A DNA stretch of 64,000 nt from Owenia fusiformis (lineage: Eukaryota; Annelida; Polychaeta; Sabellida; Oweniidae), in NCBI GenBank assembly GCA_903813345.2, contig CAIIXF020000003.1, positions 22,583,248 through 22,647,247 of the forward strand. Reading direction: 5' to 3'. The notes under the pieces were generated by a model that saw only the letters and a program-made list of their open reading frames with translations, had not been told where the DNA came from and did not search any database. The first letter of the stretch is position 1. Each line of letters starts with the position of its first letter. Positions 1 to 11,806 of this stretch are shown here, in pieces. The translations under genes were made by a program, and so were the position numbers.

Positions 1-33
1 AATTAATATTCATTTGTATAACTATACTTTCAG

Positions 34-701
34 GGCACTAAAATGGGATTCTTATATGTGTTAGACGCCACAAACGGTGAGCCTGTATTTGATATACAGG
101 AACAGAACGTCCCAACTTTTACTGATGTATGTTTTTTTTATCTCGTAACTATTGTGTACAATAACAGCCTATGCTATTTCTGATATTATGGAGCCAGGAA
201 TATCACAATCTTGCTATTTTGTGACGTTATGGTGTAACAATATGATCACATGACAGAAACAATACTTAAAACATGTCATTTCGCCTTCTAAATGTCCTAT
301 AGATTCAAAAATAATCGGACAAAATAAAATAATTAAGCTAAACGTGGTTTAAACTGAACTCGGGCCTTTTAGAAGAATCAAACTATGTTCTTCACCGCCT
401 AATATATATATTAACCAGATAAGATCAGATACTTCACATTGATCTTAGCCAAAAGGCTGAGAAGTGACATTTACATAACATCTCTCGATTTACAAACTAT
501 TCTTACCTGCAAATGAATATACTCTAGCTGCCAGGAGAAATTCCGAGTCCAACACAGCCTTTCCCAGTTGATGATTTTCTGAAGTTAGCAAAGATCTCCG
601 TTGACCTAAGGCCTGGTGAGGATCTATGGGGAAGAACCAGTGCCCGAGAACAAGCTTGCGCAGACTTCATAAACAGTTCCGGACTTGATCCAATTGGAGA
701 G
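34..701 (+). CDS. PQQ-dependent glucose dehydrogenase-like protein, two internal exons (partial)
   Basis: Two exons with good splice sites, 34-126 (after a tttcag acceptor, before gtatgt) and 528-701 (after ctctag, before gtatgc), join in phase 0. The first reads GTKMGFLYVLDATNGEPVF and continues to a VP-rich turn. The second begins LPGEIPSPTQPFP and carries LWGRTSAREQACADF. These match the conserved part of membrane-type quinoprotein glucose dehydrogenases, where a K-x-G-FLYVLDR-TGEP blade is followed by GE-x-SPTQPFP. Known members fold as an eight-bladed beta-propeller, bind PQQ plus a divalent metal, and oxidise aldose sugars at C1 in the periplasm. About 89 residues are visible; the N-terminal part lies left of the window and no following exon could be recognised in 702-11000. 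The presence of introns argues against bacterial contamination. Whether it binds PQQ cannot be judged, because the ligand residues are not in these exons. Confidence 0.8.
395..469 (-). pseudogene. U2 snRNA-derived fragment
   Basis: Read on the minus strand from about 469, the sequence runs CACTTCTCAGCCTTTTGGCT, then AAGATCAATGTGAAGTATCTG and a weaker AT-rich continuation. This closely follows the 5' end of U2 snRNA (the CUUCUCGGCCUUUUGGCUAAGAUCAA segment and the branch-site recognition region). Similarity fades after roughly 70-75 nt, so the Sm site and the 3' stem-loops are absent. The GUAGUA branch-pairing core reads GAAGUA. It lies inside the intron of the PQQ-dehydrogenase-like gene, antisense to it. 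A truncated retro-derived pseudogene is the simplest reading; a functional U2 gene is unlikely. Confidence 0.7.
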
Positions 702-810
702 GTATGCATTATTTCAATTGTGTATGTATGTATTTTGTAAAAATACCTACTAGTATGTATTTAAATGCAACCCGTATCAAAATGAATAACTTTTTTACAA
801 GAATGTAGAA

Positions 811-1562
811 TTAAGGTGCAGTAGTACTTAACAGAAAATGACAAAACAGGAAGTGACAAAAATGTATCATTTTTAGACATTTTTGAACAAAGATAATAGA
901 GTTCTGCTTTGACCTCTAGTCAATTTAAATAGTTGCACATATCAATTACAGGACGAGGATAACAATGTACATGGTCTGAATGACCCTTAACATGATGAAA
1001 TAACATTTTAAGCCCTCTGAAAATGCGACTGGAAAATAGCTAAAAGTATGAGCTTAGGAAAAGTCACTGAACAGAATCTTTTGAACTTTTCTGAAAATGT
1101 GCCCAATGTATTGCCCTAAATAATACAATCTTTGAAAATGTGATATCATTTGTAGAAAAAGAAAAAATGAAAAAGATGAATTGAAAGGCGATCTATTTTC
1201 CTTTTTATGAGCGCTATGTTCATTTCAGTCAATTTTCTAAAATTTCGAAGATTGTATCAGTTAGAGCAATAGATTCGGTACATTTTCTGAAAAATTCAAA
1301 AGATTCTGTTCAGTGACCTTTCCCGAGGGGTTACTTTTAGCTATTATTCAGTCACACTTTCAGCGGGCTGAAAAAGTTATTTCATCATGTTAAGGGTCAT
1401 TCTGACAATGGACATTGTCCTGTAAATGATATATGGAACTATTTGAATTGACTTGAGGTCAAAGCAGAACTATGTTTTCTTTGTTCAAAAAAATGTCTAA
1501 AAACGACACATTTTTGTCACTTCCTGTTTTGTCATTTCCTGTTAAGTATCACTGCACCTTAA
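811..1562. mobile_element. Foldback/MITE-like element, about 750 bp
   Basis: The left arm (about 811-1130) and right arm (about 1245-1562) are inverted copies: it starts TTAAGGTGCAGTAGTACTTA and ends in the near-complement TAAGTATCACTGCACCTTAA. The arms diverge by scattered substitutions. No transposase is encoded, so it is a non-autonomous element. Confidence 0.85.
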
Positions 1563-1669
1563 AATCATTTCATTTCAAGTGGCGATATGAGATTGACCGA
1601 TTTATTGTGATATTATATTGACTTTAGCCAGAAATCAACAGTAACTATCGAAAGAACAGTATTAGGCTA

Positions 1670-2110
1670 GGCAAATGGAAGTTTAACATCCCCAAAATTG
1701 CAACAGTTTTTAAATTAGGCTTATATTGTATATTGATATCAGTTGAAAAACATATCAAAAATGTAGAAAAATATATGCAGTGGACAAATATGAAATGTCA
1801 CATTCTAGGTACCCCCCTCCAAATTTGAGTATGGGATTGTAAATATTTTTTTATTTCAAAATGGGATGCTCTTCTCAACTAAACGAGTAATATTATGATA
1901 GTTTACTGACATAAGAGCAACTAAAAATTGTTAACCAACTATTTCAGTGCAATAATTGGCATTTCTAGGCCCAAATATCTGAAAATAGGCCATCAAATAG
2001 CCTGAATTTAATATAACAATGTATTTATTTCTGTATCTATTCATCAGAATTGCATGAAAAAAATCAAGGAGGTTATTATAGACCTGACCATTGTATTTGA
2101 TAAGTATCAG
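1670..2110 (+). repeat. Dispersed repeat, copy A
   Basis: The segment containing CCCCAAAATTGCAACAGTTT through the CTAGGTACCCCC motif recurs in inverted orientation at about 9300-9600 in this window. A small foldback family or a half-element is likely. No coding sequence is recognised. Confidence 0.7.
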
Positions 2111-2558
2111 GGTCATTAAGTGGATATTGAGGGTGAAAATAATATTTGAAATTTCAATATTTTACCACATACCTTTTTGGGTTGACCTTGCTTTTGTTTA
2201 ATTACTTCCAAGATATGTCATATTTGAACTCAATAGCACAACTAAATTATTTGTAAAGGCTTATTTTGTCCTGAAAACAGTTTTTTGATGTTTTCAGGAA
2301 AGGATTATGTAAAAAAAAAGTAGAAAAAACAGCAAATGCCAGGTGAAATATAGGGGGAGCCCTACTTTTAGTTCATAACTGCTAAATTATCAAATGTTTT
2401 TTCCTTTTAAATTCAATTTGATATATAATATACCTTTTCTAGTAAAAGAGAGAACGATTTGTTAGAAATTAAGTACAATCGGTGGTCTAAAAATATCCTT
2501 GAAAAGGCAACAAAATGTTAAATATCCCTGTCCCTGACATCAGTTTATTTTATTAATA

Positions 2559-3105
2559 TGAGCCAAAAAGGTAACCCAACCAAATGTTTGTTAATAACCC
2601 AGTCATTCAGCATGGGTGTAACATCATATTTGGCACAATTACCTTGTTCAATGTTCTTTCATTCTACTAAGTGTCATTGATCTATCCTTAATAGTCACGA
2701 TTTTATGGCCATTTACAAAATGTGCTCAAAATATCGCAATGTGCCTAACTGACTGGACATCGATACCACCATTCTTTATTATCTGTGGACCTTTTTTTCT
2801 ATACTAACAACACTTGAAACAAGAGATAAGAATGAAGATGAGAGCCATGACACAAGATTTTTATGCTCCTGATTTGAACAACTACGCACGATACGTTCAA
2901 GTTGGCCTCCAGGCATGACACTCATATTTCATGGCATGGTATAAAATGGCCATAAAAATCGTGACCACCAGAGATAGACCACTGAGACTGGGTAGATTGA
3001 TAATACATTGACCAAGGCTCAATTCTGCCAAATATGACACTAAATCCATGCAGGATGACTGGATTGGGCTATTAAGATTTGTTTGGGATACGTTTTTGGC
3101 TCGCC
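2559..3105. mobile_element. Foldback element, about 550 bp
   Basis: The arms are inverted and imperfect. The left begins GAGCCAAAAAGGTAACCCAA and includes AGTCATTCAGCATGG and GTCACGATTTTATGGCC. The right contains the complements, ending in GGGATACGTTTTTGGCTC. There is no recognisable protein. It is flanked by other foldbacks. Confidence 0.8.
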
Positions 3106-3357
3106 CTGTATTAAGGAAAAGGAGTTACTTTTGACTACGGTGTTCTTAACCACACAGTGATATTGAGAAATGAAATGAAGAAGTTCAACTAAAGAATGTT
3201 GGATTTCAAGATGAAATTTAATAAAAAATGAGGAAAAGGTTTCTCCGTTAATAAATACTACTGAGTTAACTCACCCCGGGTGATCAATATCCTGTGTTCC
3301 GAATTTCGTTCCAGCAAGTCAGTGACCCGAGTTGTGTTTTACTGAATCCCGACAAAT

Positions 3358-3425
3358 ATGGCGGCTAATTTGACAACAGACGATGTTGATGTCGACAATT
3401 ATTCAAAACTTTCTGACAGCATAAG
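3358..3425 (+). CDS. Putative first coding exon inside the foldback left arm
   Basis: ATG in an A-rich context opens a 22-codon stretch, MAANLTTDDVDVDNYSKLSD plus SIR, that ends on a GTAAGA donor. It is preceded by a GC-richer block (CCCGGG, CCCGAG) that could be promoter-proximal. The right arm carries a diverged counterpart with SDSIR-like residues but in-frame stops. I do not recognise the protein and found no second exon. It may be a captured gene fragment, a decayed gene, or chance. Confidence 0.3.
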
Positions 3426-5784
3426 GTAAGACTGAATATAGAGTGGCGCATTCGGTGCCTAAATATGTTTGCAACATTTTCTTAGTTGTTTATCCATATG
3501 CGTTGGGCATTACTGCTAATCGAAGCATAAGTAAACGTGACCTCATTTTCAACGCTCGCTGGAAAGTATGTCACCGAGCAGTTTTTGACCTTCTGTTAGT
3601 TAATGAGATAAACTGTTATCATGGTATAATTGCTGGGTAGACGTTCAAAGTATGTACCAACTCGTGCTTCCAGTGAATGTAAACCATTTCTTTGCATAAG
3701 CGTCCTAGAAGGCATAATAAGATATATTCCATAGTACCGAATAGGAATCGCCAGTGTTCCGACGCACTTCATGGATAAATGCTCATAGACTATTGAATCA
3801 TAATGAACAGAAGCAGTGTATACTCACGTGTGATATCTTAATTTATCAAAAATAAGAATTGAATGCATTTGATAATATTGATACTTTGCCAACTTGACTG
3901 ATTTTTTTTCTAGTCTGAGTAATTAATAAATGAGTAGTGGATTTGATTAATTGAGGATTTCCCATGTTAAAATATGTGAAAATTGTCAAGAGGCCACACA
4001 CATCAGAGGATGAGAGTACAATACAACATGTGTAAATTATGAGACTATGTTGCAACACCTTCAAAGAATGGTCATTTCACAATCCACATTGCACATACTG
4101 TAGCAGGCATTTTTATGATATATTTTAACATTGTCACAAAAACCAGGGATTGACAAAAAATATAGCATATCATATAGCAGGTATATGCCAGGTATTGTAA
4201 TATATTTCAACGTTGTCACTGTTAGAGTAGGCATTACAATTTACCCATAAAAATATAATAATATTGACAACAGGCTAAAAAGTCTTCACTTAGTAAGCCA
4301 TAAATGTCACATAAAGGCGACGGTCACACCAGGCTTTCACGATAGCATTGCTAAGGTAATAGTCCCTGGTATGACTTCCGAATATGAAGGATCCGTAGCA
4401 CACTATTAGCGCAGCAACATTTGAAGCAATATTTATGAAGGTGTATATGTCTTGATTCTTTTAAAATACCATTTGCCGAAAAAACTTCCGGCTTTCGGGT
4501 CGAAAAATGTATTTCATCACAAGGGGTCAAAAAACGTAAATATTTTGATTCGAACTTTTATAAATTTTATAAGACACAGACCGTTATTCTAAGCATACGA
4601 ACAAAAAAATTGATTATCATAATGTCAAAATTACCATGGTTTTACTGTAGATGTCGGTGTTTAATTAGTGTAATTACACAAGTGTGTTTTTCAGATTTTG
4701 TTTGATTTTTCAAATATGAGCTAAGCCGATTCAACAAAATTGTATGGAATATTTAGGTAATTTTTTTTGATTGGGAACGTATTAGTTTTCCGGGTAGTTT
4801 TCTTACCAGTTAAAACATTTTATTACCAGAATTTTTCCATATAATCGTAAAGGGTCTAACAACAAATTATTGTTGATGTTTTATAAAACATAATACAATA
4901 ACAAATAGGTAAGATTCATATCTAATTCGATGTTACAGAGGTATTTGCATGTTCATATATTCCAAGGGCATGTCTAATAATCAATTAGAGTCATATGCAG
5001 TCGAACGCCTTACAATTCTTCCTCGACGTTAGTTGTGGCTATCATCAAGTTTTCTGATGGTTGTTTCTTCTTTGACCTTACCGAAGGATGCAATCAAATT
5101 TTAGGAAGATAATGATAACGATTTTTCTCAATTATTCATGAATTCGACCAAGTCTTGATGGTTGTTTCATAAGTAACTGAGCTATATCTAACTACGAGAA
5201 ATGGAATTTTAGCTGTAGTCGCAATTAGTCAAGGGAGAGCAATATGCCCACCTTTATTGATAATGTTCACCGCTGAATAAAAGTTCATATCTTAAAACGT
5301 ATTGAGACCCATTTTGCGAAAAACGAGCATAATTTAAGCATTTGTCATTCTAATAGAAAAGTGATTCATTTGTAGCATTTATCTTATTAATACCCGAGAA
5401 ACAATACAAAATGTCGATACACTGATGACATAATCTTTTGGTATTGAATAGAAAAATAACCTCAAACTTTTAGCTTAGAAACCTAAATCATATACTTAAA
5501 ATCATATTTTATTATTTGCTATTGCATTGTGTACTCCAAATTGTAAAAGTTTGGAAGTTTATTTTTTGGAAATTTGTTGACCTCTGTTAATGGCAGGCAT
5601 AATTTAGCCTTAAAGCCGGAAGTATATTAAACGGTTATAATAAAAATTATTAGGGGACATATGTAGGTATGCTTATGTTAGGTCAAATATCGCTGCACTA
5701 TAGTGTGCTACCAGCTCCTTTATTAGACGTCCTAGAGATTTCATACCATGGACTATAATGGCAGGATCCATGCATAATTTATTA

Positions 5785-6090
5785 AATCAGGCCCGCAGAT
5801 AGGAGGGGGGGGGGGCTGGTCAGAAATTCTCTCAAAAACTTGCAGTTTTTCACCATTCTGAGCACTTTTCACATGATTTTTTGCCAAAACAACAGATGCC
5901 AGCCAGATCATACTTATAGTAGAAGGCTAGGCTCAAATAAACCTCAAATTGAGGTATTATCATTGAGATACTGATACTATACATACGATCGTGCTATCAA
6001 AACTGTCAAAAAGCCCCCCCCCCCCTTGGCAAAAACTCCACCCTTGGTAAAACCGCTCACCAATGGTGAATCCTGGATACGGGCCTGTAA
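5785..6090. repeat. Short interspersed repeat of the GGCCCGTAGCC type, copy 1
   Basis: It starts CAGGCCCGCAGATAGG followed by a G-run, holds CAGTTTTTCACCATTCTGAG, and ends GGATACGGGCCTG. The same order of blocks occurs at 58328-58515 and degenerate ends occur at 44755-46015. The complementary ends suggest a non-autonomous element. Confidence 0.7.
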
Positions 6091-7039
6091 ATGGTCATCG
6101 TGGTTGTACCAGACAGCAGTGCAATGTTTTGATTTGCACACATTTTTTATTTTTAAAAATCTAATTGAGAGCATCCTAACCATGTGAAAAGTTCAATTTT
6201 TTTTGAATAGTTATATTCCTTCTATAAAGTGGGTACACTTTTTGGGACACCCTGTATTTGCAGTTCAATGCCAATGTGGAAATCAATATACAGGGAAATT
6301 CGATCTTGAATTTGTAAAATAATAACAAGAAAGGTAGCACCAAATTAGCTTGATGTATTCATGAATGGATTCTCAAAAGTATACAAAATATATATAATCT
6401 TATTCTGTAGCTTCGGGACAATGGCGATTCCTATTCGGTAGAATGGAATATATCTTTCAACGACTTCTATGACGCTTATGAAAGGAAATAGCTTGGATTC
6501 AAACATAGCACAAGTTGAGACATACTAATAAGGTATACTTTACAGTTATACAATGCTCAGAGTATCCATCATTACTTACAGAAGGCAAAGAACGACTCGC
6601 TGATATCGTTTTCTGCGAGCTTTTCGAATTGGGTCATGTTGGTTTCATGCTTCGATTTGCATTAATAGCCTACACATATGGATAATCGTTTATGAACATG
6701 TTGAAAACATATTCCAGCACCGAATGCATTACTCTATATTCATTCTTTCCTTATGCTATCTGATTTGTTTGACATATTTTCGTCACCTGGCTCGTCGAGA
6801 CTCCATATTCATCGGGATTCAGTAAAAACACAACTCGGGTCACTGACTTGCTGGAACGAAATTCGGAACACAGGATATTGATCACCCGGGGTGTAACTAG
6901 TGTAAATCCCTGGTCTTTATACAGGGCATGGCTCGATTATGTTATGTTCATTATCAAAAATGCTGCCTTAATTTTGTAATCTTAACCTTCATATATATTT
7001 GTCTTACTTATAGAGAGCAAAAAATAATGCTGATTAAAT

Positions 7040-7246
7040 AAGCGAAAAAAAAATTTGAAATATTGAGGCCCATTTTCTTCAAAATTTGGCCTGAAATTAA
7101 AAAATAAGGCCTTAAAAGGCCCTCTTATGACCAAAAAGGCCCACTTTTTAAGGCCTTAAGGCCTTTTTTTGGTCCCAATTTTTATTCTTGGCCCGCCCAA
7201 GGGGGCCCGGACCCCCAGCCCCCCCCCCCCCCCGGATCCGCCAGTG
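7040..7246. repeat. AGGCC-rich interspersed repeat with GGATCCGCCAG end
   Basis: Repeated AAGGCC/GGCCTT words, a C-run of about 15 and a terminal GGATCCGCCAGTG. The same arrangement occurs at 51810-52075. No protein is encoded. Confidence 0.6.
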
Positions 7247-7678
7247 TTCATTATTTAGTCATCATTACTTTCATGATCAGTTATGGAGGTATTTGCACAA
7301 ATGCCTTTGCATACCTACTTCATAGAAGTAAAATATGCCTAACACACACAATGGATGATCTCTGAGAGAGGGGAGCTGCATTTAGGCAATGGGAACAAAC
7401 GTTTCGTTGCTTATTTCCCAGCAGTTTATTTCCCTCCCACTCCTGGATCTGATGGTACACTCTATAATTGTTGTTTTCCGCAGCATCAGCAGTTGGAGGA
7501 AGAACACGGCGCTGCAATAATTCATATCTTGCTGCTCGCTTTTAATAGAATTTTTGAAGCCTAAGTTCATTTAGGGTTTCACCATTTTTCCACCATAAAT
7601 TGACAAAAGAGCATGTTCCCGATCTGCAATGACAGAGTTACTTGCATTTCACTGGTTTTCCACTTGATTACGTTGTAA

Positions 7679-8083
7679 CAAAATGTCGGAACATCGAAGA
7701 TATGATTTTTCTTTTTTCCTTATTTCATGCGTTGTAGGCAGAATTATCACAAACATGTATCAGTATTATATGTTTAAAAATGTACATATTTGCGGACAAA
7801 TAGTTCAGAAGACAACAGAATCGTCGATTTACTTCCTCACTTAAGTTACATAAACGGTATTTTGATAAACAGTTAAGCTCTCACTTTGAACTGCCACCGT
7901 TTATGTAAGGAATTAAATCAACAATTCTGTTGTCTTCTGAGCTATTTTTGCGCAAACATGTACATTTCTAAAACATATGATACTGATACACGATTGTGAG
8001 AAAAAAACATCGTGGGGATTCTGCCTACAACGAGTGAAAAAAGGAAAAAAGAAATATCGTGCCTTCGACGTTTAGATATTTGA
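7679..8083. mobile_element. Foldback/MITE element, about 400 bp
   Basis: The arms are inverted over about 190 bp. They share a TCATGCGTTGTAGGCAGAAT-like block, ACATGTATCAGTATTATATG, and CAGAAGACAACAGAATCGTC with their complements. No open frame of note. Confidence 0.85.
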
Positions 8084-9299
8084 CCCGTTTCGGTAAGAAG
8101 CGTAATTGATCGGATCACCAGTGCTTTGATAATTTAAAAACAACCGCTTGTTTTCTCAAGAACTCACTCTTTTCTATCTGCCTCAATGATAGCTTCTTGT
8201 CTATGCCATATATAACCTGAATGCGTTGTCACACCCCAGAAAAGATAAACAAAATAATGTCACAGACCACTTTTTCCGAAGACAATCTTATTTCATTTAT
8301 ATTCCAACATTTTGATTCTTGGGTTGCTGCTTTTGGTTCAGGTTTGAAGAAAATGTTGAAGTTTGTGTTTTGTGCATGATAAATTAGAAGCACAAGGAGA
8401 TCTGTATGAGTATACTGTATTTGAGGTTTGGACACTTTGCATTGCAGTTTTCACAATCACAATATCTGCATCCGATTCTGAATGTAGCACATGTACACTC
8501 AATGTTTTCCAACCTGACAGACAGATTTACCATCATTCCTACGTACTGAAATTATATTAATGAAAGACTCCCCAGATATCTGAGATTTAAATGTGCTCTA
8601 TCAGTTTAAATTCCGTTTAATAACCATAAATTCGTTTCTACAGCATTATACATCCAATTTTATAGTTCAAAAGTAATGTACTCTTAATATGTAATGATTT
8701 ATTTATCTGATGAATTTAAATTCTGTAATTGCGGATTGTAAATAATAATTTAAACAATATTAAATTCCACAGAAACTACAACTTACATTATTTAGATAAG
8801 CCTAGTATAGAGCAGTTATCAAATACCCTAATATCAGAGTGGTGATATGTAATTATTCATCAAATACAAGTGAGGTCACCTTAATTTTCACCTGGTGCAA
8901 CTAATAATTCCTAGTTTTCATACTAATAAGGTATAAACCGTCACAAAACTTGTATTTTAGATGATGACAATCCTATATAAATGATTTAGATGTCAACTCT
9001 AATACAAATGTGATGCATTGTGGGAGTTAGTCATCAAAACTATAGTCTCCCCTATAGTAGGCGGGGCAAAACTATGAAAATGAAATAATTTTTTTCTTCC
9101 TAAGTATACACGTTAGAATTCTGACACTCACCAAATATGAAGTCCATATAAATATGTAACACCATGATTTTTTTCATGCTTTTCTGACTAACTGATCCTA
9201 AAATATCTAAATAGATATGTGAAAACATGCCTGTTTTGTGGCCTATTTTGTTATACTTTGGGGTCAAATGACCAATTACTGGTCTCAAAAATGGTTAAA
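8084..9299. other. No recognised gene
   Basis: AT-rich sequence. Nothing beyond short chance open frames was seen on either strand. The downstream exons of the PQQ-dehydrogenase-like gene or the 3' exons of the GH31 gene were sought here by eye and not found. Confidence 0.5.
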
Positions 9300-9610
9300 A
9301 TAATATTTTAATTATTTGTGAATATGTGGTCTATCATAATAAAGCTTGAATACTTGACTAAAGTATTCCATTTGGGAAGGAAAAATTGTTTCCTACCAAT
9401 ACTCAATTTTGGGGTAGGGTTGTAGGGGGTACCTAGGAAGTGAAATTTCATATTTGTCCACTGCATACATTTTTCTACATTTTTGATATGTTTTTCAACT
9501 GATATCAATACATAATATAAGACTAATTTAAAAACTGTTGCAATTTTGGGGATGTTTGGGCCTTTTATGAGCCCATTTGCTTGGCCTATATATATTTTAG
9601 TTGAAGGAGG
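9300..9610 (-). repeat. Dispersed repeat, copy B (inverted relative to 1670-2110)
   Basis: Minus-strand reading contains CCCCAAAATTGCAACAGTTT, TGATATCAGTTGAAAAACAT and CTAGGTACCCCC, in the same order as in copy A. The similarity extends over roughly 250 bp or more. Confidence 0.75.
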
Positions 9611-9689
9611 CATTGTTTGGAATGAAACGCCTCGTGAAATCAAAAGCTTAAAAATCATCCATATTTTCAAAAAAGTCATAAAAGATTAT

Positions 9690-10690
9690 TTTTGGCTCAC
9701 ACAGTGAGCCTATGGGATCGACCAGGCGTCCGTCCGTCCGTTGGTCCGTCCGTCCGTCCGTTGGTCCGTCCGTCCGTTGGTCCGTACGTCCGTCCGTCCG
9801 TCCGTCAACATTGGCCGCACAAATTAAAACTGCTATTCGGATTGAGTCATATCCACAGTCATTTTATGCATATCCATTATGCCTATTTGACCTATCATCG
9901 CCATTTCCCAAGTTCGCCCGGTTTCCGAGAAATTGCTGATTTTGACGTCAAAAAGTAAAATTTTCTGTAAATACTAGACACTTTGTTGAAGTAGAACTTT
10001 CAAATATCTTGTAGTAGTTGCTGTATATGCAACTTGTGTCCTCTGAAGATTTCAAAGCTCTTGGAATTACAGTTTTTGGTGCTTACTCTATAAATTTTGA
10101 CAAAAAGTAGGAAACTTTCTTATGTATAAAGTCATTGGCAGGTTTTGTGATTGACAAGTTTCTCAAAGTTTGCCTTATACTTGATCATTTCTTGCAATGA
10201 ATTACATCATTACTAGATTTAAGCATTCCCTACATATTGCTCAATATATGTCAGCATCAAATCTTTACCGTTTTTGAGATATTTGACGTCAAAAAACAAT
10301 AAAAATAAGTTATTTTTCAACTTGCTTCAATTTGACCAAATTTTTTTTGAAAATCATCTACAAGTTACCAGGAGTTCAAATCTAATATTAAAATTATTAA
10401 TTTTAGGATTTGACCTTCAGTGACCTTTGAAAGGTCAAAAAGGTTGATTTTTCAAATTGATTTTTGGATGTAAATTTTGGTCAGCTTAATGACAAAATAC
10501 CTTACTGAGCTCTAAATAAGTAAAATTTTCAAGGTCAAAGGTCATCAAACTAGGTCACACAACTGTGCTGTCTAAGTTTCTCAAAGTTCGAGACTACAAA
10601 TCCAAATCAACATTTTTGTTTGAAAGTCAGGATATACATTCCTCAGAAGGTTCCAAACTGTGTGAGCACAGGACCGTGGGTCCTATTTTT
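9690..10690. repeat. Interspersed repeat with a (GTCC)n tract
   Basis: It opens GGCTCACACAGTGAGCC, followed within 30 bp by an interrupted GTCC/TTGGTCC microsatellite (about 9726-9806), then about 850 bp of AT-rich sequence, and closes with CTGTGTGAGCACAGG and GGACCGTGGGTCC. Related copies with the same head motif lie at 34895-35375 and 49555-49990. The two overlapping open frames over the GTCC tract are compositional artefacts. Confidence 0.65.
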
Positions 10691-10719
10691 ATAGTTCAAG
10701 GAGTAGTTCCTTGAACTAT
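10689..10719. repeat. Short hairpin
   Basis: TATAGTTCAAGGA and TCCTTGAACTATA are perfect inverted copies separated by about five bases, just after the GTCC-type repeat. Function unknown. Confidence 0.6.
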
Positions 10720-11000
10720 ATATTTTAAAATTCAGCAGATGTAATCGCGTCTTAATATTCTATAATGTGCTATTGTAGAAGAGACCTTTAAACATTTCCA
10801 TTACATCAGTTTATTTTCTCAATAATGTACAATATCATACTCTACATAATTTCATGTACACTAAATCACAAATCAATGTAAATACCATAATATTCCCTCT
10901 CGAGGGTCACAGCCAGTATAAACTGTAAATATATATGTTACATTGGTGTTAATTTTAATTAAAAAAATCCAATTTGATAGGATTTCAGATTATAGTCACA

Positions 11001-11500
11001 NNNNNNNNNNNNNNNNNNNNNNNNNNNNNNNNNNNNNNNNNNNNNNNNNNNNNNNNNNNNNNNNNNNNNNNNNNNNNNNNNNNNNNNNNNNNNNNNNNNN
11101 NNNNNNNNNNNNNNNNNNNNNNNNNNNNNNNNNNNNNNNNNNNNNNNNNNNNNNNNNNNNNNNNNNNNNNNNNNNNNNNNNNNNNNNNNNNNNNNNNNNN
11201 NNNNNNNNNNNNNNNNNNNNNNNNNNNNNNNNNNNNNNNNNNNNNNNNNNNNNNNNNNNNNNNNNNNNNNNNNNNNNNNNNNNNNNNNNNNNNNNNNNNN
11301 NNNNNNNNNNNNNNNNNNNNNNNNNNNNNNNNNNNNNNNNNNNNNNNNNNNNNNNNNNNNNNNNNNNNNNNNNNNNNNNNNNNNNNNNNNNNNNNNNNNN
11401 NNNNNNNNNNNNNNNNNNNNNNNNNNNNNNNNNNNNNNNNNNNNNNNNNNNNNNNNNNNNNNNNNNNNNNNNNNNNNNNNNNNNNNNNNNNNNNNNNNNN
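11001..11500. other. Assembly gap (500 N)
   Basis: Exactly 500 N. The bases on the left (TTTCAGATTATAGTCACA) and right (TCAGACTGATAGTCACA) are near-copies, so the gap sits in or between copies of the repeat at 11501-11806 and probably marks a repeat collapse of arbitrary length. The missing 3' exons of the GH31 gene may lie here. Confidence 0.95.
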
Positions 11501-11806
11501 TCAGACTGATAGTCACAATTTTACAGCACTTTGAACAACATGCTTCAGGTTTGGCATTATTGTGCTGTATGGCAAACCTGCCAGTTGTCAATGACCCGAA
11601 TGCATTCCTCCGCGCCTATGGCCGTAATGATACAGATGATCTTACTTTTCAGGTCTGCAATTGTCCTTAGGTCATTCTAATACACTATATCCCCCATAGG
11701 TAGGGACATTTTTAACGACATGTACAGGTTGGTCTATAGCGCAATAGTGGTCACCGGGAATGTTCTTTAAAGTGCTGTAAAACTGTGACTATCAATCTGA
11801 TGGTCA
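11501..11806. mobile_element. MITE-like inverted repeat, about 305 bp, cut by the gap
   Basis: The left end TCAGACTGATAGTCACA plus TTTTACAGCACTTTGAA is inverted at the right end (TTAAAGTGCTGTAAAACTGTG, then ACTATCAATCTGATG). A third end-like sequence is at 10983-11000. No protein. Confidence 0.75.

Larger units (their letters stand above)
3268..6897. mobile_element. Large foldback element with about 480-bp inverted arms
   Basis: The left arm (about 3268-3765) and right arm (about 6410-6897) are diverged inverted copies. The outer ends are CACCCCGGGTGATCAATATC at left and its complement at right, and an inner segment with ACCGAATAGGAATCGCC is shared by both arms. The interior (3766-6410) is AT-rich, contains another short interspersed repeat (5785-6090) and shows no transposase. 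The left arm contains a plausible coding exon (listed separately). Confidence 0.85.

Noticed and set aside
34-701. Bacterial contamination in the assembly
   Set aside because: The dehydrogenase-like coding parts are split by a GT-AG intron and embedded in the same AT-rich, foldback-bearing DNA as the rest.
7320-7570. Overlapping frames on both strands near 7.4 kb
   Set aside because: Slightly GC-richer sequence but no splice-supported exon, and no match to PQQ dehydrogenase or GH31 C-terminal motifs.
9692-9958. Two overlapping frames rich in RPSV repeats
   Set aside because: They are translations of the GTCC microsatellite within an interspersed repeat.
10943-11591. Long open frames of 186-210 codons across the gap
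   Set aside because: They consist almost entirely of N translated as unknown residues.
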